From Pseudarthrobacter sp. C4D7 (GTDB lineage: Bacteria > Actinomycetota > Actinomycetes > Actinomycetales > Micrococcaceae): 64,000 nt of DNA. Of the stretch, positions 33,346 to 42,531 are shown piece after piece; position 1 is the stretch's first letter, and each line of letters opens with the position of its first letter. A model generated the notes under the pieces. The model ran no database searches. It saw only the letters and a list, made by a program, of their open reading frames with translations, and had not been told where the DNA came from. Made by a program: the position numbers and the translations under genes. Where the stretch lies: assembly GCF_013359725.1 (NCBI RefSeq), contig NZ_JABFMW010000013.1, positions 1-64,000 on the forward strand, written 5' to 3'.

Positions 33346-34253
33346 TGGTATGGCTTGCCGTCGGCCTGGCGGTGCTCGGTGCCTTCTGCCTCGCCTTGGG
33401 CGCGCAGCGCCAGGGCAGCGCCGTCAAGGCCGACACCGGAGGCCTGGCCCTGAGCTCAAACGGTTTCCTGCGCCTCCTGCGCAATCCCCGGTGGATGTTT
33501 GGGCTCCTGCTGCTGTGCGCGGGTATGGCCATGAACGCCGTGGCCCTGGTTTCCGCGCCGCTGACGGTCATCCAGCCCATCGGCGCCATTGCCCTGGTGA
33601 TCACCACGGTGGTGAACGCCCGGGACCAGGACCTGACCATCAACCGCGCCACGGCGGTGTCCATTGCCGCGTGCGTCACCGGCTCCGCGCTCTTCGTCCT
33701 CCTGGCCGTTAACGTCACGCAGGAGAACCACCATGTCAGCCCCGAGGATGAACTCACCATCGTCCTCCTGCTGGCCCTGGCGGTAGGACTGTTCGGCACG
33801 CTCGCCGTGACGTTCAGGCACCGGATGAACGCTTTCATTTACATCCTGGGCGCCGGCATCCTGTTCGGCTTCGTGGCCGTCCTTACCAGGATCATCGGCA
33901 AACACCTCCTGGATCCCAATGGACTCTTCCTGCTCAATGTCCAGTGGTACTCCGTGGTGGCCATCATCGCCGCCGGCGGCCTGGGATCCTGGTTCGTCCA
34001 GAGCGCCTACTCGTCCGGTCCGCCGGACCTGGTGATCGCCGGACTGACCGTGGTGGACCCCATGGTGGGCATTGCCATCGGCATCATCATCCTGGGCGAA
34101 CTCCGGCCCGACGTCCATGCCGTCATGGCCATCGCGATGGGAACGGCCGCCTGCCTTGCTATCGTTGGGGTTATCGCCCTTTCGCGGCACCACCCGGAGG
34201 TCACCAAGCGTAAGAAGGACGCTCGGAAGGCCGCCGGCAGGCCGTCGCACTAG
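33345..34253 (+). CDS. DMT-superfamily (EamA-like) membrane protein
   Basis: A 302-residue protein with about nine or ten helices. It starts directly with a helix (VWLAVGLAVLGAFCLALGAQ) and shows QPIGAIALVITTVVNAR and DPMVGIAIGIIILGELR, which fit DMT transporters related to the NIPA-like (magnesium) branch. The C-terminus is short and basic (KRKKDARKAAG). It is translationally coupled to the CDP-alcohol transferase gene. Substrate unknown. Confidence 0.72.
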   Translation: MVWLAVGLAVLGAFCLALGAQRQGSAVKADTGGLALSSNGFLRLLRNPRWMFGLLLLCAGMAMNAVALVSAPLTVIQPIGAIALVITTVVNARDQDLTINRATAVSIAACVTGSALFVLLAVNVTQENHHVSPEDELTIVLLLALAVGLFGTLAVTFRHRMNAFIYILGAGILFGFVAVLTRIIGKHLLDPNGLFLLNVQWYSVVAIIAAGGLGSWFVQSAYSSGPPDLVIAGLTVVDPMVGIAIGIIILGELRPDVHAVMAIAMGTAACLAIVGVIALSRHHPEVTKRKKDARKAAGRPSH

Positions 34254-34363
34254 TCCATTCCCGCCCGTAACCAGCAATCCCGTGAAGCCCGGCGCCCCGC
34301 GCCAGTGGCCAACCGTGCTGTCAGTTCCACGCTGTCCGCACCGTGACCATCAGGAGTACTCCC

Positions 34364-35560
34364 ATGACCACGCCCGCCGACCAGCGCCCCCTGACCATCC
34401 TCATCGCCGCAGACACCTACCCGCCGGACGTCAACGGCGCGGCCCAGTTCGGTTACCGGCTGGCCAAGGGCATGACGGCCCGCGGGCACAACGTCCATGT
34501 CCTGGCGTCCCGCGACAGCAAGGGAAAGAGCTTCACGGAGTTCCGCGACGAAGCAACCGTGCACCGGCTCCGCTCGCACAAGGCGTTCACCCACGAGAGC
34601 TTCCGCCTCTGCTTCCCCTGGGAGATCAAGAAGGAAATCAGCCTCCTCTTCGACCGCGTCAAGCCCGACGTCGTCCACATCCAGAGCCACTACATGATTG
34701 GCGAGCATGTCCTCTATGAGGCAGTGAAACGCGGCGTCAGGATCATCGCCACCAACCACTTCATGCCCGAGAACCTCAACCCCTTCCTGCCCTTCCCGCA
34801 ATGGTTCAAGGACATCGTCGGGCGGGTCTCCTGGAAGGACATGGGCAAGGTGATGGGCCAGGCCGACGTCGTGACAACACCCACGCCGCTTGCCGCCCGG
34901 GCCATGCACGACCACGCCTTCCTGCGCAAAGTCCTGCCGCTCTCCAACGGCATCGACGCCACCGCGTATGAACTGCAGCCCGGCGAGCACATTGAGCCGC
35001 ACTCCCACCCCACCGTCCTGTTCGCGGGGCGCCTCGCCGAGGAAAAACACGTGGACGTGCTCATCGAGGCCATCGGCAAGACGCCGCGCGAACTGAACGT
35101 GCACCTGGAGATCGTGGGCGGCGGCGAGGTGCGGCCGGCCCTGGAGGACCTGGTGCGGCGGCTTGGACTCACCAGCCGGGTGAAGTTCCTGGGCCTTGCC
35201 AGCGACGCCGAACTGCGCACGGCCTACATCCGGGCCGACCTGTTCTGCATGCCCGGCACCGCCGAGCTGCAGTCCCTGGTGACGCTGGAAGCGATGTCCG
35301 CCTCCACCCCTGTGATCCTGGCCGACGCCATGGCCCTGCCCCACCTGGTCCGCGACGGCGAGAACGGGTACCTCTTTACTCCCAACGACAGCGATGACCT
35401 TGCCAAGAAGATCACCCAGGTCCTCGAGCTGCCCAAGGAGGAACAGCGCGCCATGGGCCGGGCCAGCCGGCAGATGGTTGAGCCCCACAGCATCCAGGGG
35501 ACGCTGCAGACCTTTGAGGACCTGTACCGCGGCGCATCCTACGAGGACAAAGTGGTCTGA
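34364..35560 (+). CDS. GT4-family glycosyltransferase
   Basis: A 398-residue GT-B-fold enzyme. The N-terminal domain has DTYPPDVNGAAQFGYRLAKG (about residues 17-36), and the C-terminal nucleotide-sugar domain has LFAGRLAEEKHVDVLIEA and FCMPGTAELQSLVTLEAMS, where the Glu residues contact the donor. These are GT4 traits, as in PimA/MgtA-type mannosyl- or glucosyltransferases acting on lipids. Location after a CDP-alcohol phosphatidyltransferase hints at a glycolipid, but the acceptor is not shown. ATG 34364 has AGGAG seven bases upstream. Confidence 0.83.
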   Translation: MTTPADQRPLTILIAADTYPPDVNGAAQFGYRLAKGMTARGHNVHVLASRDSKGKSFTEFRDEATVHRLRSHKAFTHESFRLCFPWEIKKEISLLFDRVKPDVVHIQSHYMIGEHVLYEAVKRGVRIIATNHFMPENLNPFLPFPQWFKDIVGRVSWKDMGKVMGQADVVTTPTPLAARAMHDHAFLRKVLPLSNGIDATAYELQPGEHIEPHSHPTVLFAGRLAEEKHVDVLIEAIGKTPRELNVHLEIVGGGEVRPALEDLVRRLGLTSRVKFLGLASDAELRTAYIRADLFCMPGTAELQSLVTLEAMSASTPVILADAMALPHLVRDGENGYLFTPNDSDDLAKKITQVLELPKEEQRAMGRASRQMVEPHSIQGTLQTFEDLYRGASYEDKVV

Positions 35561-35636
35561 ACCCTTTCCCGGGTTTGCTAGAGTGTTTCTGCCCTGCCGG
35601 AGCGCGGTGATCAAGACACCAGCTCCCGGGGCTTGG

Positions 35637-35710
35637 GGGGCTATAGCTCAGCTGGTTAGAGCGCGGGACTCATAATCCTAAGGTCCTCGGTTCAAGTCCG
35701 AGTAGCCCTA
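35637..35710 (+). tRNA. tRNA with CAT anticodon (Met elongator or Ile2)
   Basis: A 74-base cloverleaf. Acceptor GGGGCTA pairs with TAGCCCT, leaving G1-U72; the anticodon loop is CTCATAA; the T-arm is CTCGG-TTCAAGT-CCGAG; the discriminator is A. The first pair is not the C1xA72 mismatch of initiator tRNA. The GGGGCTA acceptor resembles isoleucine tRNAs, so a lysidine-modified tRNA-Ile2 is possible, but sequence alone does not decide. C27 faces A43 in the anticodon stem. Confidence 0.88.
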
Positions 35711-35715
35711 CCCGC

Positions 35716-35756
35716 AACCGCGGCCGACGATTCTTCGTTGGCCGCGGTTTCTCTTG
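35716..35756 (+). terminator. Terminator of CAT-anticodon tRNA
   Basis: AACCGCGGCC (35716-35725) pairs perfectly with GGCCGCGGTT (35740-35749), followed by TCTCTT, a weak T-tract. Confidence 0.75.
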
Positions 35757-35773
35757 GTTAACCCCCTGCCCTG

Positions 35774-35801
35774 CGGTATGTTACTGATCAGTAACATACC
35801 G
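35774..35801. promoter_or_regulatory. 28-bp perfect palindrome (TetR-type operator)
   Basis: Arms CGGTATGTTACTGA and TCAGTAACATACCG form a perfect palindrome with no spacer, 48 bases before the acyl-CoA dehydrogenase start. It contains GTTA-N8-TAAC, also found twice before the leucine operon (57037-57081). TAACAT inside it could be the -10 box, in which case a bound regulator would block transcription. Confidence 0.75.
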
Positions 35802-35849
35802 TGCTCCGTTCCGCGGCATGGTCAGCGCTGATCATCGAAGAAGGTAACC

Positions 35850-37040
35850 ATGGCCACCTCCGCAGCCGATTTCCCCGAACTTCCCTACGCCGACGGCGAC
35901 TTCTTCGCCTTTGAGCAGCTCCTTTCCGGCAAGGAACAGGACCGGCTCGCAGAGGTTCGCGATTTCCTGGCGCGCGAGGTCAAGCCCATCGCCGTGGACT
36001 GCTGGAACCGCGGCGAGTTCCCCATGGAGCTGGTGCCCAAGCTCGCCGGCCTGGACCTGGTCAGTCCCGTCCGCCGGCAGGGGTTCTCCAACCTCTTCGC
36101 CGGCATGCTGCACGCCGAGGCCACCCGGGCCGACGCCTCGATCGCCACCTTCCTGGGCGTGCACGACGGCCTGTTCACCGGATCCATCGAGTTGCTGGCA
36201 TCCCAGGAGCAGAAGGACGAGTGGCTTCCCGACATCTACGCACTGAAGAAGATTGGCGCCTTCGGCCTGACCGAGCCGCTGGGCGGCAGCGATGTGGCCG
36301 GCGGGACGCGCACCACTGCGCGCAGGGATGGAGACACCTGGATCCTCAACGGCGCGAAGCGGTGGATCGGCAACGCCACCTTCTCCGACTGGGTGGTGGT
36401 GTACGCGCGCGACGTGGCGGACAACCAAGTAAAAGGCTTCCTGGTGGACACCTCGCTGGCCGGCTACAGCGCAACGAAGATCGAGAACAAGATCTCCCTG
36501 CGGACCGTCCAGAATGCCGACATCATCCTGCAGGACGTGGTGGTTCCCGATCACTTCAAGCTCGCCAACGCCAACAGCTTCCGCGACGTCAATAAGGTAC
36601 TCAAGGTCACCCGCCTGTCCGTTGCCTGGCAGGCTGTGGGCCTCCAGATGGCCGCCTTCGATGTTGCCCGCAGCTATGCAGTGGAGCGCCGGCAGTTTGG
36701 CCGGCCCCTGGCCTCCTTCCAGCTCATCCAGGACCAGCTGGTCAGGATCCTGGGCAATACTGTCAGCTCCATGGGCATGATGGTCAGGCTCTCCCAGCTG
36801 GAGGACGCCGGGGAATCCAAGGATGAGCAGTCGGCGCTTGCAAAGGCTTTCACCACCGACCGCATGCGGGAGAGCGTGGCCCTGGGCCGCAGCATCCTGG
36901 GTGGCAACGGCATCGTGACCGACTACGGAATGGCCAAGATCTTCGCCGATGCCGAGGCCATCTACTCCTACGAAGGCACGGCCGAGATCAACACCCTGGT
37001 GACGGGCCGCGCCATTACCGGGATCTCCGCCATCGTCTAG
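35850..37040 (+). CDS. Acyl-CoA dehydrogenase, glutaryl-CoA dehydrogenase type
   Basis: A 396-residue FAD enzyme. FGLTEPLGGSDVAGG (about 139-153) binds FAD and substrate, and SYEGTAEINTLVTGRAITG at the end carries the catalytic base E375. This end, the start AVDCWNRGEFP and the layout are closest to glutaryl-CoA dehydrogenases (lysine/tryptophan breakdown), which also decarboxylate; substrate remains a family-level inference. ATG 35850 has AGAAGG six bases upstream. It stands alone, behind a tRNA terminator and the 28-bp palindrome, so it is probably derepressed by an acyl-CoA-type ligand. Confidence 0.85.
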   Translation: MATSAADFPELPYADGDFFAFEQLLSGKEQDRLAEVRDFLAREVKPIAVDCWNRGEFPMELVPKLAGLDLVSPVRRQGFSNLFAGMLHAEATRADASIATFLGVHDGLFTGSIELLASQEQKDEWLPDIYALKKIGAFGLTEPLGGSDVAGGTRTTARRDGDTWILNGAKRWIGNATFSDWVVVYARDVADNQVKGFLVDTSLAGYSATKIENKISLRTVQNADIILQDVVVPDHFKLANANSFRDVNKVLKVTRLSVAWQAVGLQMAAFDVARSYAVERRQFGRPLASFQLIQDQLVRILGNTVSSMGMMVRLSQLEDAGESKDEQSALAKAFTTDRMRESVALGRSILGGNGIVTDYGMAKIFADAEAIYSYEGTAEINTLVTGRAITGISAIV

Positions 37041-37066
37041 CAGGCTCCCGCCGGGGCTGGTTCCGA

Positions 37067-37651
37067 TTATCGGCTGTCGCCCAGGGGCAAAAGGATGGAC
37101 GGGCGGAGGTCCAGGACAAACTGCAGGGGATTGACGTACTCCTCGCCTTCCCGCACGCCCCAGTGCAGGCAGGCCGCCGCCGGGCAATGCCCCGCCAGGA
37201 CAGTCCCAATTTCCTCACCCCTGGCCACGGCAGCGCCGACCGAAAGCGTGCTTTCCACTGGTTCGAAACTGCTGCGCAGCCCGCCGCCATGGTCGATGGT
37301 GATGACGGGACGGTCCACCACCATGCCCACGAAGGTCACCGTTCCTGCCTCCGGTGAGTGGACCCCGGCCCCCGCCCCGGCAGCGCCGAGATCCACGCCC
37401 CGGTGTCCGCTGAGCCACGGTTTTGGCGGCGGATCGAAACTGCGCAGCACCGGTGGGCGGGGCGCCAGCGGCCACTGCCAGGTGGTCCGGGCACCCGGCC
37501 GGCCCGCCGACGCCGGCAGATCTGCCTGCCCAGGTACGGGTGCCTTGACCGGGGTGCCGGTGGTGATTGACGCCAGCGGGATGCCTTGGCCGGCGGAGGC
37601 GATGGAGGCCGGGAGCAGCAGGAAAGCGGCCAGCAGGACTGATGACTTCAT
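37067..37651 (-). CDS. Secreted M23-family metallopeptidase
   Basis: A 194-residue exported protein. Residues 1-20 are a signal peptide (SSVLLAAFLLLPASIASAGQ). The LytM/M23 domain occupies about 75-185, with zinc ligands H and D in GHRGVDLGA and the His of CLHWGVREG. Such enzymes cut peptidoglycan cross-bridges or stem peptides. The HxH motif is reduced to a single visible His (LHW), as in some family members, so activity is likely but not certain. It is convergent with the dehydrogenase gene and divergent from rpsB. Confidence 0.82.
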   Translation of the reverse strand: MKSSVLLAAFLLLPASIASAGQGIPLASITTGTPVKAPVPGQADLPASAGRPGARTTWQWPLAPRPPVLRSFDPPPKPWLSGHRGVDLGAAGAGAGVHSPEAGTVTFVGMVVDRPVITIDHGGGLRSSFEPVESTLSVGAAVARGEEIGTVLAGHCPAAACLHWGVREGEEYVNPLQFVLDLRPSILLPLGDSR

Positions 37652-38097
37652 GGCACCAGCCTGCTCCGGCGTGCCGCGCGGTGGCAGGGACTCATCAGGC
37701 TATGTGGACAACGGCCGGGCAGGAGGGCGGTGTCCGGCAGGCTGGGGCGCCTGTAGTACACTTGACGGAGCAGTTTGCTGCGCCCTCTACGCGTTTCGTC
37801 CCAGTGGTCCACCCCTGCGGTGCATATCCTTGTCCGGACCGCGTCGGCACATCTCATTCAGGAGTGTGGGGGAGCAGCAGCTGACTACGCGCATCCAACC
37901 CTTCGGCTGCCGACGCCCCGGCGTCGTCCATGGAGGACCGGGCTTCCTGCGGTCAGGCTTTCGTCCTGATGGGAAGCCAGGGGGATGCCAGGAGCACGGC
38001 CCGTCCGGGCCACGCTGATCAACCGTCAACTATTGGCAGGGTAAGAAAACCCAGGGTTTTCTCATGAATGACCTGCCGGAAAATAAGGAGCGCCGGA
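37652..38097 (+). promoter_or_regulatory. Long intergenic region and leader of rpsB
   Basis: No convincing gene lies in these 446 bases. TAGTAC near 37754 is a possible -10 box, which would give a leader of some 300 bases. A perfect hairpin AGAAAACCC-A-GGGTTTTCT (38044-38062) lies 35 bases before the rpsB start, followed by the AAGGAG ribosome site. Such a structure could serve S2 autoregulation, but I cannot match it to a defined ribosomal leader. Confidence 0.4.
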
Positions 38098-38961
38098 ATG
38101 CCCGTCGTAACCATGCGCCAGCTGCTTGACAGCGGCGTCCACTTTGGACACCAGACCCGCCGTTGGAACCCGAAGATGAAGCGCTTCATCTTCACCGAGC
38201 GCAACGGCATCTACATCATCGACCTGCAGCAGTCGCTGTCCTACATCGACCGCGCCTACGAGTTCGTCAAGGCCACTGTTGCCCACGGCGGCACCGTGCT
38301 TTTCGTCGGCACCAAGAAGCAGGCCCAGGAAGCAATTGCCGAGCAGGCAACCCGCGTAGGCCAGCCCTACGTCAACCAGCGCTGGCTCGGCGGTATGCTG
38401 ACCAACTTCCAGACGGTTGCCAAGCGCATCCAGCGCATGAAGGAACTCGAAGAGATCGACTTCGACGACGTCGCCGGTTCCGCTTACACCAAGAAGGAAC
38501 TGCTGCTCCTCAAGCGCGAGCTCACCAAGCTGCAGTCCAACCTTGGCGGTATCCGTAACCTGACCAAGGCTCCGTCCCTGCTGTGGGTTGTTGACACCAA
38601 GAAGGAACACCTCGCCGTTGACGAGGCCAAGAAGCTCAACATCCCCGTTGTAGCCATCCTGGACACCAACTGCGATCCCGACGAAGTCGACTTCCCGATC
38701 CCGGGCAACGACGACGCCATCCGCTCCGTGAACCTCCTGACCCGCGTTGTTGCCGACGCCGTTGCAGAGGGCCTGATCGCCCGCAACAACCGCGGCACGG
38801 GCGCCACCGAAGCTCCGGAAGAGCCCCTGGCCGAGTGGGAGCGCGAGCTCCTCGAAGGCAGCAAGGCAGAAGCTGCTGCAGCTCCGGCCGAGAACGCCGA
38901 AGCTCCGGCCGCCGAGGAAGCTCCGGCTGCTGCCGAAGCTCCCGCCGAGGACGCCAAGTAA
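38098..38961 (+). CDS. rpsB: 30S ribosomal protein S2
   Basis: A 287-residue ribosomal protein. [20 protein letters not shown] at the start and [10 protein letters not shown] are S2 signatures. The last 40 residues are an Ala/Glu/Pro-rich tail ([19 protein letters not shown]), common in actinobacterial S2. ATG 38098 has AAGGAG seven bases upstream. tsf follows 128 bases later after a large hairpin. Confidence 0.97.
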   Translation: MPVVTMRQLLDSGVHFGHQTRRWNPKMKRFIFTERNGIYIIDLQQSLSYIDRAYEFVKATVAHGGTVLFVGTKKQAQEAIAEQATRVGQPYVNQRWLGGMLTNFQTVAKRIQRMKELEEIDFDDVAGSAYTKKELLLLKRELTKLQSNLGGIRNLTKAPSLLWVVDTKKEHLAVDEAKKLNIPVVAILDTNCDPDEVDFPIPGNDDAIRSVNLLTRVVADAVAEGLIARNNRGTGATEAPEEPLAEWERELLEGSKAEAAAAPAENAEAPAAEEAPAAAEAPAEDAK

Positions 38962-39009
38962 CACACGCACATTTGCGAATTCTCCGTGCTGTCCGCAGCC
39001 GGAGCCGCT

Positions 39010-39048
39010 GACAGGATGGCAGCCCACCGCGTGGGCTGCCGTCCTGTC
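39010..39048 (+). terminator. 18-bp hairpin between rpsB and tsf
   Basis: GACAGGATGGCAGCCCAC (39010-39027) pairs with GTGGGCTGCCGTCCTGTC (39031-39048), with one T-G pair and the loop CGC. No T-tract follows, so it may attenuate transcription or mark a processing point between rpsB and tsf rather than end the transcript. Confidence 0.6.
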
Positions 39049-39089
39049 GGTCCGTACACCACCACACATTTCTAGACAGAGGGGTTCAC

Positions 39090-39926
39090 ATGGCGAACTA
39101 CACTGCCGCGGACATCAAGGCCCTGCGCGAGCGCACCGGCGCCGGCATGATGGACGTCAAGAAGGCTCTTGACGAAGCCAACGGTGACGCCGAGAAGGCC
39201 ATCGAGATCATCCGCATCAAGGGCCTGAAGGGCGCTACCAAGCGCGAAGGCCGCTCCACCGCTGAAGGCCTCGTGGCCGCCAAAGTCAGCAACGGCGTTG
39301 GCGTCATGATCGAGGTCAACTGCGAAACCGACTTCGTCGCCAAGGCTGACAAGTTCATCCAGCTGGCTGACAAGGTCCTGGCCGTGGCCGTCGAGTCCGG
39401 CGCTGCCGACCTCGAGACCCTCCTGGCCACCGACGTTGACGGCAAGCCGCTCTCCGAGGTCGTAGTCGAAGAAGGCGCCATCCTGGGCGAGAAGGTCGTT
39501 GTCCGCCGCATCTCCCGCATCGAGGGTGCAACGGTTGACGCCTACCTGCACAAGACCTCCAAGGACCTCCCGGCCCAGGTCGGCGTCCTGTTCGCTGTCG
39601 ACGGTGAAGGCGAAGCCGCCACCGCTGCTGCCCACGACGTTGCCGTGCACATCGCTGCCATGGCTCCGAACTACCTCACCCGTGAGGACGTTCCCGCCGA
39701 GCTCGTCGAGTCCGAGCGCCGCATCGCCGAGGAAACCGCCAAGGCTGAAGGCAAGCCCGAAGCTGCCCTCACCAAGATCGTTGAAGGCCGCGTGACGGGC
39801 TTCTACAAGGGCGAGGTCCTGGTTGACCAGGCATTCGCCAAGGACGCCAAGAAGTCCGTTGCACAGGTCCTCGAAGAGGCCGGTGTCAAGGGAACTGCCT
39901 TCACGCGTTTCCGCGTAGGCTCCTAG
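39090..39926 (+). CDS. tsf: Translation elongation factor Ts
   Basis: A 278-residue nucleotide-exchange factor for EF-Tu. [20 protein letters not shown] (about 5-24) is the N-terminal UBA-like signature, and [11 protein letters not shown] (about 76-86) the core signature. Length fits. ATG 39090 follows AGAGGGG. A strong terminator follows. Confidence 0.97.
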   Translation: MANYTAADIKALRERTGAGMMDVKKALDEANGDAEKAIEIIRIKGLKGATKREGRSTAEGLVAAKVSNGVGVMIEVNCETDFVAKADKFIQLADKVLAVAVESGAADLETLLATDVDGKPLSEVVVEEGAILGEKVVVRRISRIEGATVDAYLHKTSKDLPAQVGVLFAVDGEGEAATAAAHDVAVHIAAMAPNYLTREDVPAELVESERRIAEETAKAEGKPEAALTKIVEGRVTGFYKGEVLVDQAFAKDAKKSVAQVLEEAGVKGTAFTRFRVGS

Positions 39927-39935
39927 CCTGAACTG

Positions 39936-39969
39936 CAAGGGGGTGGCCACTTCGGTGGCCGCCCCTTTT
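39936..39969 (+). terminator. Intrinsic terminator after tsf
   Basis: AAGGGGGTGGCCAC (39937-39950) pairs with GTGGCCGCCCCTT around a short TTCG-type loop, ending in TTTT at 39965-39968. Confidence 0.88.
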
Positions 39970-40077
39970 GCATGCGCCCAAACGCCCTGCAACCCGGTCC
40001 AGCCGGACAGCAGCCGTTTCCGGGCACGGGATCCGGCAGGATACCCTTTTTTCGAACGTCACCAACGGGAAGGCATC

Positions 40078-40815
40078 ATGGAAGCCGACAACACTGTCAA
40101 GCATTCGGAGAAGAACCGGCGGCGCGTCCTCCTGAAGCTCTCCGGCGAGGTTTTCGGCGGCGGGAAGCTCGGTGTCGATCCCGAGACCGTCCGCGACGTC
40201 GCCAAGCAGATCGCGGCAGCCGTCCCCGAAGTGGAGGTGGCCATCGTGGTGGGCGGCGGAAACTTCTTCCGCGGCGCCGAGCTGTCCCAGAGCGGCATGG
40301 ACCGCTCCCGCGCCGACTACATGGGCATGCTGGGTACGGTCATGAACTGCCTCGCGCTGCAGGATTTCCTGGAGCAGGCGGGCGTTGAAACCCGTGTTCA
40401 GAGTGCCATCACCATGGGCCAGGTGGCTGAGGCCTACATTCCGCGCCGCGCCATCCGCCACATGGAAAAGGGCCGCGTGGTCATTTTCGGTGCCGGAGCG
40501 GGCCTGCCCTACTTCTCCACCGACACGGTGGCCGCCCAGCGCGCCCTGGAAGTCCACGCGGACGTGGTGCTCATGGCCAAGAGCGGGGTGGACGCCGTGT
40601 ACACCGCGGACCCCAAGAAGGACCCCACCGCGGAACGGCTGGAGACCCTCAGCTACGACGACGCCCTGCGCCGGGACATCCGCGTCATGGACCAGACGGC
40701 CATGACCATGTGCAAGGACAACGACCTCTCCATGGTTGTTTTCGGCATGGAAGGTGAAGGCAACGTCACGCGCGCCATCCTTGGCGAAAAGCTGGGCACA
40801 CTGGTCACCGCCTAG
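40078..40815 (+). CDS. pyrH: UMP kinase
   Basis: A 245-residue amino-acid-kinase-fold enzyme making UDP from [16 protein letters not shown] (about 19-31), [10 protein letters not shown] and the end [18 protein letters not shown] are typical. ATG 40078 has GGGAAGG about four bases upstream; an in-frame extension to 39943 runs over the tsf terminator and is rejected. It precedes frr, as in most bacteria, with a hairpin between them. Confidence 0.96.
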   Translation: MEADNTVKHSEKNRRRVLLKLSGEVFGGGKLGVDPETVRDVAKQIAAAVPEVEVAIVVGGGNFFRGAELSQSGMDRSRADYMGMLGTVMNCLALQDFLEQAGVETRVQSAITMGQVAEAYIPRRAIRHMEKGRVVIFGAGAGLPYFSTDTVAAQRALEVHADVVLMAKSGVDAVYTADPKKDPTAERLETLSYDDALRRDIRVMDQTAMTMCKDNDLSMVVFGMEGEGNVTRAILGEKLGTLVTA

Positions 40816-40841
40816 CTGCGGCTAGGATGATTTCAGGACAA

Positions 40842-40874
40842 TTCCGTCCCCGCCCCTTCCGGGCGGGGACGGAA
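40842..40874 (+). terminator. 14-bp hairpin between pyrH and frr
   Basis: TTCCGTCCCCGCCC (40842-40855) pairs perfectly with GGGCGGGGACGGAA (40861-40874) around CTTCC. No T-tract follows. It may reduce read-through from pyrH into frr. Confidence 0.55.
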
Positions 40875-40945
40875 ACAGCAACAAAGAACCACGTGAGTGC
40901 AGGGATCGGGCGCCCCGGACTGCACCAGAACCGTCAGGAGAGACC

Positions 40946-41503
40946 GTGATCGAAGAAACCTTGCTCGAAGCCGAAGAAAAGATGGACAAGGCGGTAGAGG
41001 TAGCCAAGGAAGACTTCGCCGCCGTCCGCACCGGCCGCGCCAACCCGGGCCTCTACAACAAGGTCCTGGTGGACTACTACGGCTCGCCCACGCCGCTGCA
41101 GCAGCTTGCCTCCTTCGCCATCCCGGACGCCCGGACCATACTGATCACCCCGTTCGACAAGACCGCCATGCGGGACATCGAACGCGCCCTCAGCGATTCC
41201 GAGGTCGGCGCCAACCCGTCCAACGACGGCAACGTCATCAGGATCACCATTCCTGAACTGACCAAGGAACGCCGCAAGGAATACGTGAAGATCGTCAAGA
41301 CCAAGGGCGAAGACGCCAAGATCTCCATCCGCAACATCCGCCGCAAGGCCAAGGAAACCCTTGACCGCCTGGTCAAGGACGGCGAAGCAGGCGAAGACGA
41401 AGGCAGCCGGGCCGAGAAGGAGCTGGACAGCCTGACCAAGGCCCACGTGGATGGCATCGACGAGCTGCTCAAGCGCAAGGAAGCAGAGCTGCTCGAAGTC
41501 TGA
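40946..41503 (+). CDS. frr: Ribosome recycling factor
   Basis: A 185-residue factor that splits ribosomes after termination with [23 protein letters not shown] (about 21-40) and the C-terminal helix ending [11 protein letters not shown] are diagnostic; length is exact for the family. GTG 40946 has AGGAG five bases upstream. Its TGA overlaps the cdsA start. Confidence 0.97.
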   Translation: MIEETLLEAEEKMDKAVEVAKEDFAAVRTGRANPGLYNKVLVDYYGSPTPLQQLASFAIPDARTILITPFDKTAMRDIERALSDSEVGANPSNDGNVIRITIPELTKERRKEYVKIVKTKGEDAKISIRNIRRKAKETLDRLVKDGEAGEDEGSRAEKELDSLTKAHVDGIDELLKRKEAELLEV

Positions 41504-42423
41504 TGGGCCAGGCAGATCAGGCCCCCGCACCACGGGCGCGCACACGGGGGAAGCAGCCCAGGAGCAATCCGACGCCAAAGGCAGGGCGGAACCTGCCCGC
41601 CGCCGTCGTGGTGGGCCTGGCCATGCTCATCGCCGTCCTGGGTGGGCTGCTGTTCCTCCCGCTCGCGTTCGTAGCCATTGTTACTGCCTTTGCGGTCTTT
41701 GGCGTGTGGGAGATCTACCGGGCGCTGGAAGCCAACGGCACCAGGATGCCCATCGTGCCGGTCATGACGGGCACCCTGGCCATGCCTTTTGCAGCCTATT
41801 TTGGCGGCATCGAAAGCCAGCTGTTCGCGCTGCTGCTCAGCGCCGTGGCCGTCCTGCTGTGGCGCTCCATCGAAAGCGCAGCAGGCTCGGCCAACAGCAT
41901 CTTCGCCGGCGTCTTCACCCTGGGCTGGGTTCCTTTCTTCATCAGCTTCGCCGCGCTTCCGCTGCACGCCGCGGGTACCACGCCCCTGGGCCTGTGGCCC
42001 GACGGCATGGCGCCCATCGGGGCGTGGGAAATCGCCGTGATGCTCCTGCTGGTGGTCTCCAACGACACCTTCGGCTACCTGGTGGGCGCGTCGCTGGGCA
42101 AGCACCCCATGGCACCGAAGATCAGCCCCAAAAAGTCCTGGGAGGGCTTCGCGGGGTCGGTGGCCGGTGCCATGCTGATCGGTGTCCTGGCAGCCCTGTT
42201 CGTGCTGGACAAACCGTGGTGGGTTGGCGCCGTGCTGGCTGTGGGGACAGTCGCAGCGTCCACCGCCGGCGACCTCGCCGAGTCCATGGTCAAGCGCGAA
42301 CTGGGCGTCAAGGACATGAGCAGCATCCTGCCCGGGCATGGGGGAGTGATGGACCGGCTGGACTCCATCGTCTTCGCCTCGCCTGTGGCGTTCATCCTTT
42401 ATGGCCTGGTTGCCGGCGCCTGA
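41503..42423 (+). CDS. cdsA: Phosphatidate cytidylyltransferase
   Basis: A 306-residue membrane enzyme making CDP-diacylglycerol from phosphatidate and CTP. The signature near residues 261-287 is intact: KR, then KD, then LPGHGGVMDRLD. SNDTFGYLVGASLGKHPMAP is the other conserved block. Eight or so helices follow a basic, Pro-rich N-terminus of about 33 residues. It overlaps frr by one base and its product is the donor for CDP-alcohol transferases such as the one at 32722. Confidence 0.95.
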   Translation: MGQADQAPAPRARTRGKQPRSNPTPKAGRNLPAAVVVGLAMLIAVLGGLLFLPLAFVAIVTAFAVFGVWEIYRALEANGTRMPIVPVMTGTLAMPFAAYFGGIESQLFALLLSAVAVLLWRSIESAAGSANSIFAGVFTLGWVPFFISFAALPLHAAGTTPLGLWPDGMAPIGAWEIAVMLLLVVSNDTFGYLVGASLGKHPMAPKISPKKSWEGFAGSVAGAMLIGVLAALFVLDKPWWVGAVLAVGTVAASTAGDLAESMVKRELGVKDMSSILPGHGGVMDRLDSIVFASPVAFILYGLVAGA

Positions 42424-42531
42424 CCCCTCCGACCCGGCCCGCCGGGCACCCCGCCCCTGCTGCTGCACCCAGTGCGGCACCCTAAACTGGTGCGGAAAGC
42501 ACTACCGCCGAAGAACATTGAAGGAATCGAA

